The position numbers and the translations under genes are program-made. Of a stretch of DNA of 64,000 nucleotides, positions 58,021-64,000 are shown piece after piece. How positions within the stretch are numbered: the first letter of the stretch is position 1; the number at the start of each line of letters is the position of its first letter. The notes beneath the pieces are model-generated. The model was given only the letters and a program-made list of their open reading frames with translations. It was not told the origin of the DNA and ran no database searches. Source of the DNA: Rotaria sordida (taxonomy: Eukaryota; Rotifera; Eurotatoria; Philodinida; Philodinidae); NCBI GenBank assembly GCA_905250125.1, contig CAJNOL010001392.1, positions 1 to 64,000 on the forward strand, written 5' to 3'.

Positions 58021-58686
58021 TCACCTCTGTTGTTTTTTTGACCTTTGCCCTTTGCCCTTTGACCCGACGGCAAGCAAACAAACAAACAATTTTTTTTCAT
58101 ATGACCTTCCCTTCAGTCGAGGAAATATGATCCGCTGAGAAATTATTTAATTTAATGGAGTTTTTATCACAACCTTTGCAATAAAATAATGCTTTTAGAA
58201 TAAATCTGTTAGAAAAAAAATTAATCCAACCAAATATTTATTTATGTTGGAACTTATTTCGATAAATTCTATATAAGACATCATAGTATCACAATAGGAG
58301 ATATAGAAAAAAATATCCCGGATTTATAAAAAGTCCCAATAAACTCAAAAAACTAAGTCCCGATAGCCCTTCTTATCGATTGCAACACTGAGATTCCGAA
58401 CGCCTATCACTCGCTAAGTGAGAATAATTATCGCAACATTCTATTAGCCCAATATAAGGACATCTCTCTCACTTAGACTTGTTTTCCAATTGATCCAATA
58501 TAAGAACATTTCGTTCACTCTGACTTCATTTCCGATTGATTCGTTAATGATTGGTCAACTAGTGAAGAGTAATTTACAAGGACATTTTTACCATAGTTTT
58601 TATACTCTTGCAAGAATAACAGCTGACATCAAATCATCTTACTTCACATCTAATCATCTTATTTTAGATTAAATCTTCTACTCGAA

Positions 58687-61600
58687 ATGAACACTACCAA
58701 CAACAATCAACAGAAATGCCTAGGCTGTCCATCAAATCCCATGTGCAGCCAAAAGCCAGCCAGGCAGCTCTTCAAAATATGGAAATCCTGTAGTACGGAA
58801 ATCACAAAGGCAAAAAGACAAAACCAAGTGAGTGAACCTCTAGTCTTGCATATATATAATGTTCAGTGTGTGTGTGTTTCTCTGTGCCGGGTCAAAGGTT
58901 AAAGGTCAAAGATCAGAGGTTAAAGATCAAATAAGGCTATAAGGGGAAGGCGCCAAGGACTACTATATTAGGATGTCCATAGATCCTCGAGGGCTATCCT
59001 ATGGAGGTACTCATAGGTCCTCAAGGGATATCCTATGGGGATAGTCATAGGTCTTCAAGAGCTATTATATAGGGGTGAGAAAGTTATTGTTAGTTTTTTG
59101 TTATTAATAACAATAACATTAGCTATTTGATTCAAAAAAAATCAATGTAACAAGTTTAAACATAGTTTGTACGAACACCAAAGGATCACTTTATTCATAC
59201 GGTATCTTTTCATACTATTTGATATAAGAGCTTGTCGGAAAGATTTTGAGAAACCGTAACATAACATATTTTGTTATTGTTGTTGCTATATAACAATAAC
59301 GAATTATGTTATGTTACTGTTTCTCAAAATATTTACGACAAGTTCTTATATCAAATAGTATGAAAAGATACTTTATTAATAAAGTAATCCTTTGATATTC
59401 GTGCGAACTATGCTTAGACTTATTTCATTGATTTTTTTGAAAAAAAACGTTAATGTTATTGTTATTAATAACAAAAAAATAACAATAACTTTCTCACCCC
59501 TACTATTATATGGGAGTACTTATATACCCTGCAGGTAGTAAGAGAATCTTCTATACATATAATATTCAGTGTCTGCCTGTGTCAGATCAAAGGTTAATGG
59601 TCGAATAAGAGTATAGGCGGGTAACGCTATAGTAAGGGGCATGGGTATAGAGGCGTGGACTGTAAAGGGAGTAAGGCTATAGAAGGGTAAGGCTACAACG
59701 GATTAAAGCTATAAAAGGATAAGACTACAGAGGAGTAGGGCTATAACTAGGTAAGGCTATAGAGGAATGGGCTATAAAAGCGGTAAGACTGTAACGGGGT
59801 AAGACTGTAGAGGCTTAGAGCGATAAGGGATAAGGATATAGAGGAATAAGACTATAAGAACCTAAGGCTACAGAAGGCTAAAGCTATGGAAGGGTAATGT
59901 TATGACGCCGTAGAGCTTTCCTGTATCCTATGTTGAGTGTGTGTATCTGTGTTACTGAGTGAATGATTAAGGGTTTTAAGACATATGTTAGAAGAAAAAA
60001 CAGCCGTGTAGTATGCACGGGTTCTCGCTAGTTTATTTATACTGATGAATGTCTCCATCTTTCTAGCCTCCATGCGAAGGATGCGACGAGTATCCTGAGT
60101 GTTCAAATCTCCCAAAACTAGGCAGAAAACGTTGTAAACGGTGTCAAACGGCCAATGCAAAAGACCAGGCCGCACGTGGAAAGAGGCATTTACCTGCAAC
60201 GAAGGCTAGACGAGTAAGTTTCTGCTTGTCTCTTGTAAAAGCCTCATTTTGATGTATTCTTTAGGGTGGTACAAAAGGCGAAGAGTTCTGCTTCACATCC
60301 GACTGCATGAATCTTCGTCCGACAATGAAGAAAAAGGGCAAGACCCAGTTGCGTCCTTATTGCAATCCTTGTCGGCGGATTCGTGAGGGTACGGGTGAGG
60401 CTAAAGAACGTCAACGCACCTATACAAAGTGTTATTACCACCACGTCGTCAAAGCCGATCCTAAAAGGGTTGAAAAGAGACGACAAGAAGCAGTGGCCTA
60501 TTACGATGAACTTAGGAAGCGGCAAAAAGAAAAATGGGAAGAAATGAACTCTGCTACGCCTGGTCTGAAGCATGTCTCACGGTCAACATCGAGATTTGCC
60601 TTAAGTGTGTACAGTGAGGTGTTCGACGCTCTTACCAATTACAACATCAGATTTAAGGCAGAGTTCAACTACCTTACACACCATTTCTATCAAAAGTCTC
60701 CCGGTTCTAACGAATCGGGTATTCGAGCAGATCTTCTCGTGGAGATCAATATGGGCAGTCAGAAGAAGCCGTTGACAATCGTTATCGAAGCCCAAGGTAA
60801 GTGATACTACTTGTCTCGAAATCTTCAAAGGACGATTTTCGATGCATATGTGTTTCTTTCTCTTCACAGGTGGTCAACATCGTCCTCTTCTTTTACAACA
60901 TCTGGACACCGTTAAGGAGAAGATCAATCAGTATTATGCTGATCTTGCTGATTCAGATCAGGCTGTACTCCTCGACATCGTCAAAGAGAACAACACTATC
61001 CTGTTTCAACAAGATCTAGCAAAGGTACTGATGAGCGTCAAACAAGGCTTTGTTTACATCATCGTGTACGATGCACGTTCGGTGAAGAAGGCTATTGCTG
61101 ATGCTCTTGTGGGCACGGAAAAAATGCGGGTGTATTATCCCAGCGAAAATAGTGTTGACAAGGATGCTATCATTAAGCAATTCGTTGATCAACTTCTTTT
61201 TCGTGAAGGATCTTGGCGCTCGTCTGGTAGTCCGTGTGCTCTTTTCGAGCTTAGCAGAGCCTTCTCTCTGATGTGCAAAGACAAGATGATGGAGACGCTC
61301 GATAACAGTGATCCAGATGATGAAGAAAATGAAAAGATGGACACTAAACGTGAGTTATAGATTTAAAGGAGCTTTCATGACATTGCTCAATTTATTTTCA
61401 GAAGTCACTGGCGATCAAGACGACGATCGGGCCAACATTCTCATGTGGCTTGAGGAAATTGATCCAAAGTTTCTCGATTTCAAGCCTGTCGGAAATTTGA
61501 CGATCAATTTCACTCAAGGATATGCTAGCTCGATCGATGCACAACAGCCCACAATTACCCCATTATTGGTCTCGTCAAGCAACGAACTTCTGTCTGATCA

Positions 61601-61758
61601 GGTAAGCATTTCGACTTTTTCTTTTGATATCACATCAAGTTCAAGATACATTGTTTCTTTTTTTTTCTCTATAGAAGTTCACTAAGAAACGAGGTCAGTC
61701 GGATGAGTCATCATCAAACGACCAGTCTTCAGCACGCAAAAAGAAGAAGACATATTAG
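58687..61758 (+). CDS. Cys-rich zinc-module protein with putative restriction-fold nuclease domain, 6 exons, 527 aa
   Basis: Exons 58687-58827, 60067-60213, 60265-60796, 60870-61349, 61402-61601 and 61675-61758 join in frame to 527 codons plus stop. Introns 2-5 are 51-73 bp; intron 1 is 1239 bp and carries a MITE and minisatellites. The first three exons each bring a Cys module: C-x2-C-x5-C...C; C-x2-C-x5-C-x10-C-x2-C (CEGCDEYPEC, then RKRCKRC); and C-x4-C...C-x2-C (FCFTSDC, then YCNPCRR), then a basic helix. Residues about 200-390 contain IRADLL (D252) and a strand LTIVIEAQGGQHR (E271, Q273). These resemble the D...E-x-K/Q core with a trailing G-x-Q-H of Vsr/DUF559-type PD-(D/E)XK nucleases. 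The C-terminus is acidic, then ends in RKKKKTY, a nuclear-localisation-like signal. A DNA-binding nuclease is inferred, not shown. GC is above the flanks. I do not recognise the family. Confidence 0.75.
58960..59069 (+). repeat. three copies of an about 36-bp tandem repeat in intron 1
   Basis: The units CATAGATCCTCGAGGGCTAT, CATAGGTCCTCAAGGGATAT and CATAGGTCTTCAAGAGCTAT are each followed by C/T-CTATGG-type spacers. The third copy is interrupted by the hAT MITE and resumes after it (CTATTATATGGGAGTACT from 59503), which shows the array is older than the insertion. Confidence 0.75.
59070..59502. mobile_element. hAT-type fold-back MITE, 433 bp, 8-bp target duplication
   Basis: The ends TAGGGGTGAGAAAGTTATTG and CAATAACTTTCTCACCCCTA are perfect inverted repeats. 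Pairing continues almost to the centre near 59285 (for example ATATAAGAGCTTGTCG opposite CGACAAGTTCTTATAT), so the whole element can fold back. The flanks carry the octamer CTATTATA at 59062-59069 and 59503-59510. A TAGGGGTG-type end with an 8-bp duplication is typical of hAT transposons. No transposase is encoded. Confidence 0.92.
59600..59905 (+). repeat. degenerate about 18-bp minisatellite in intron 1
   Basis: Many degenerate copies of a TAAGGCTATAGAGGGG-like unit (variants TAAGACTGTAACGGGG, TAAGGCTACAGAAGGC) fill the end of intron 1. It is followed by GTGTGTGTATCTGTG and is preceded by a GATCAAAGGTTAATGGTCGA block that echoes GGTCAAAGGTTAAAGGTCAA at 58890. Confidence 0.75.
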
Positions 61759-61995
61759 TTTTCTTCTTGTTTTTATTGTTATTATTATTATGATTATTCT
61801 GTTATCCCTATGTTTATTCTTATTTTTGCTATTTTTGTCCCCTTGTTACTTTTTTTATTATTTATTAGTTTTATTCTTTTATTCTTTTCTTCTTTTTTTG
61901 TGTCAATAAATTAACATTCATTAGTATAATTCAAATATATAAAATGTAGTGAACATTAACTGGGCTTGAGCAATAGAAAGAGTCGTAACGTCAAT

Positions 61996-62109
61996 ATGCC
62001 GACACTCTCATTCCAAGAAGCACAATCGGAAGTCCGTATTATCCAGTTTAAATCAACTAGTAAAGCTGATCATTATTACTATCTTGAGCCTCATCTGAAC
62101 TCGAACTAA
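61996..62109 (+). CDS. very short coding-like frame, 37 aa
   Basis: The ATG at 61996 opens MPTLSFQEAQSEVRIIQFKS and 17 more residues to a TAA. Composition is natural, but length and lack of recognised similarity leave it as either a fragment or chance. Confidence 0.2.
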   Translation: MPTLSFQEAQSEVRIIQFKSTSKADHYYYLEPHLNSN

Positions 62110-62500
62110 CTACCGTCTCTCACTGTACGCTGCAATCTGTTTCAAGGACTGTCTCAAAAGAAATACTCTCAAATAAAATAAACCGCTCATAATATTGCTA
62201 AAGAAGATCTATATGCAAAAAGACTACATCATTCGTTTTTCTCTGGAGTTTTTCAAAGTGAACCGTAACCGCCTACGTCGAGTCGGCTGTCCGCGATTGT
62301 ACGAGTCATTACTCCTGAAAATTCAATTTCGAATATGATCCGAGTTCAAATTATGGCGATACTTCATTTCTTAATGTACGTTTGAGGTTCGATTTCCACG
62401 TTAGAACTGCTACGAACTTCTACAAGAGTGTTCTTCTGACTTCATTCTACACAAATTACATTCACTGTCGTTTGGGTCTCATTCCATATACTCTTACTTA

Positions 62501-62766
62501 TAGGCTGAGCAAAAAATTCTGGGACACTCAAGAATGACTTCCCAAAATTCTCTCCATTAGTAAATTGGTCATAACTCCACCTAGGCTTTCTAGAAAATAG
62601 ACTCATTATATACCATTCGATGCGCCTTGAAATTCTCTACAACATGGTATATTTGGTTTCTCAATTCTGAATATGTCATCTTATCTGACAGGGTCCTTTA
62701 ATTCGAATAAAATATAAAATTTTGGGAAACCATGCTTGAATGTCCCAGAATTTTTTGCCTAGCCTA
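62501..62766. mobile_element. Tc1/mariner-like MITE, 266 bp, TA flanks
   Basis: The ends TAGGCTGAGCAAAAAATTCT and AGAATTTTTTGCCTAGCCTA are inverted. The similarity extends to about 50 bp each side (GGGACACTCAAG/CTTGAATGTCCC, then CCCAAAATT/AATTTTGGG). TA dinucleotides flank both ends (62499-62500 and 62767-62768), as for Tc1/mariner insertions. The interior is non-coding. Confidence 0.8.
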
Positions 62767-63840
62767 TAGTTACTGAAATTTCTGGAATTATATACAGCTA
62801 TGTCTTTAAATGATATCGAAGACATTTTGGTATTTTCGGAAAGTTCTTTTTTCGGAAATCTGAACATATCTCTTCAGTAGTCTAAGATCCAAGAAAGTCC
62901 TGTTTTTTTAACTGAATTTCGTGCAAAGATATTGATATTCGAAGAGCTTCATCAGTTAACAAACAACTTTAAACACTTTCTCGCGAAGTGAAAACTTTTT
63001 CAAGATCAAGATAGAATTTTGACATCTTTTTGTAAACTTTTTCTAGCACAAAAAGGTCTTGAAAAGCACGAATTTTATGAATAAAGGGAACAAACTGCTC
63101 AGATTTTTTGTTGTTGTAGGTTTTGATGAGATTTTCAACTAAAGCATTTCAGAAAGTAAAAATGCTTTGACAACCCAATCAGAAAAGTTTCTTAGTTAGA
63201 AATATTGAAAATTGTTATTTATTGGTTCCGATTTCATACAAAAAGCAGTGGAAAAAATACCGAAAATATTAGAAAATTCAAAAATGCCGAAGATACCCGT
63301 TTGCAAACTTGATAGAGTTGCTTGTTGAGTATCCGTGATAGGAATCAAGTTTCCTTCAGTTGAAAATTCGATTTTTATTGAAAAATGACCTTTTTTCAGA
63401 AGATCGATGGTTTTAAGCTTGTCACTCATCCCATAAAAATCCAAAAAAATGGATACTGTAGATCTCTTGTCTGGACACTTTTGCCATCGAAGACGACGAA
63501 GCTCGTGATGGTTGTTGAGATATGATGTTATTAATTCTTCTAACGCGTGAAGTCACATATTCTCTAAGGCCACCACCATAACATCTTATGGTGAAAACCT
63601 AGAAGAATTCGCCATTTCTCGATAAAAAATTTATGGAGAAGGCAAAACCATTTACAAGAGAGCATTGCACCCTGTGCTCTGCCTCTTCCCGGTGGCCAAG
63701 TCACTAATTATTTTTCTCCTGTAATAGAGTATTTAATTGAGAAAACTAGTAAACTAAAACTTCTTTGTAGAAAACAACACAATATAATAGAAAAAAATAA
63801 TGCAAAAATGAAAAATGAGATAATAAGAAAAATTTATTAA

Positions 63841-63908
63841 GGCGGGTGTGGGTATGGGTGTCGATGTGGGTAAACAGCAAAATTGATACCCACACCCACA
63901 TCTACACT
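63841..63908. repeat. telomere-like hairpin
   Basis: A G-rich arm GGCGGGTGTGGGTATGGGTG continuing TCGATGTGGGT, the loop AAACAGCAAAATTGA, and a C-rich arm TACCCACACCCACATCTACA. Confidence 0.85.
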
Positions 63909-64000
63909 AGATTGAGAGTGCCATAAGAAAAGATCCATAATCATATAGACTATTATAAAAACAGTATTTGATTTTTCTGAATAGTTTCTTCTATGTTTAT

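Larger units (their letters stand above)
57240..58686. other. non-coding interval with hairpin and tandem duplication
   Basis: No gene. It contains a telomere-like hairpin and a two-copy repeat (listed), plus a CTTTGCCCTTTGCCCTTTG run and a CAAACAAACAAAC tail at about 58035-58090. Confidence 0.5.
61759..64000. other. 3' flank, MITE and non-coding tail of the window
   Basis: After the nuclease-like gene, the sequence holds a T-rich 3' flank, a 37-codon frame at 61996-62109, a MITE at 62501-62766 and a telomere-like hairpin near the end. Nothing else is recognisable; the frame at 63196-63444 minus has no protein character. Confidence 0.5.

Noticed and set aside
1..64000. tRNA, rRNA or other structural RNA genes
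   Set aside because: No sequence with a convincing tRNA B box and paired acceptor stem, or any rRNA-like block, was found by eye; a dedicated scan was not possible.

Overview
The window reads as nuclear DNA of a bdelloid rotifer (Adineta/Rotaria type). Four things point that way. (i) The DNA is AT-rich, with eukaryotic genes split by very short GT-AG introns of about 46-73 bp. (ii) Several families are typical of bdelloids: an F-box protein of the lineage-specific type, two mono-ADP-ribosyltransferases (one with TPRs, one with a WWE domain), a divergent rhodopsin-type GPCR, and NHL-propeller proteins. (iii) There are fungus/plant-like accessory genes: a beta-helix plus bulb-lectin protein and an ACS-type MFS transporter remnant. 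(iv) Blocks resembling the bdelloid telomere repeat TGTGGG are scattered through the window. This is from recall of those families; no search was run. A 100-N scaffold gap lies at 34427-34526.

Layout. 1-4 kb: no gene, then an ~18-copy 32-bp minisatellite. 4.7-5.8 kb: NHL-repeat gene; 10.0-10.9 kb: a decayed NHL paralogue. 13.9-18.3 kb: F-box gene (3 exons, 600 aa) whose second intron is swollen to 2.57 kb by repeats. 19-20.4 kb: MITEs and telomere-like hairpins. 20.5-26.4 kb (minus): a membrane protein with two complete M1 aminopeptidase modules in one 1860-aa chain (7 exons). 27.4 kb: GNAT acetyltransferase. 28.5 kb: the largest telomere-like inverted array. 29.5-32.7 kb (minus): ART-TPR gene (2 exons, 707 aa). 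36.3-38.1 kb: secreted beta-helix/bulb-lectin protein. 38.9-40.0 kb (minus): GPCR (2 exons, 331 aa). 42.4-43.0 kb: small Cys-rich PPxY membrane protein (3 exons). 46.4 kb: small lysine-rich protein. 48.9-50.0 kb (minus): WWE-ART. 53.3-55.1 kb (minus): MFS transporter pseudogene. 57.0-57.2 kb (minus): partial ZNRD2-like gene. 58.7-61.8 kb: six-exon gene encoding Cys-rich zinc-binding-like modules and a possible restriction-fold nuclease domain, with a hAT-type MITE in its first intron.

The genes do not form a pathway; the region looks like accessory or subtelomeric-style DNA in which single genes sit among decayed copies and small non-autonomous elements. Exon structures were worked out by hand from splice sites and reading-frame continuity. 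Those for the aminopeptidase, F-box, ART-TPR, GPCR, PPxY and nuclease-like genes each close to a whole number of codons, which supports them.

The most unusual signal is a set of about fourteen short palindromes with an arm of degenerate TGTGGG repeats followed by an arm of CCCACA repeats. Every clear case has the G-rich arm first, the polarity expected if two telomere-capped ends were joined head to head. They may be a hairpin element, or scars of breaks repaired after telomere addition.
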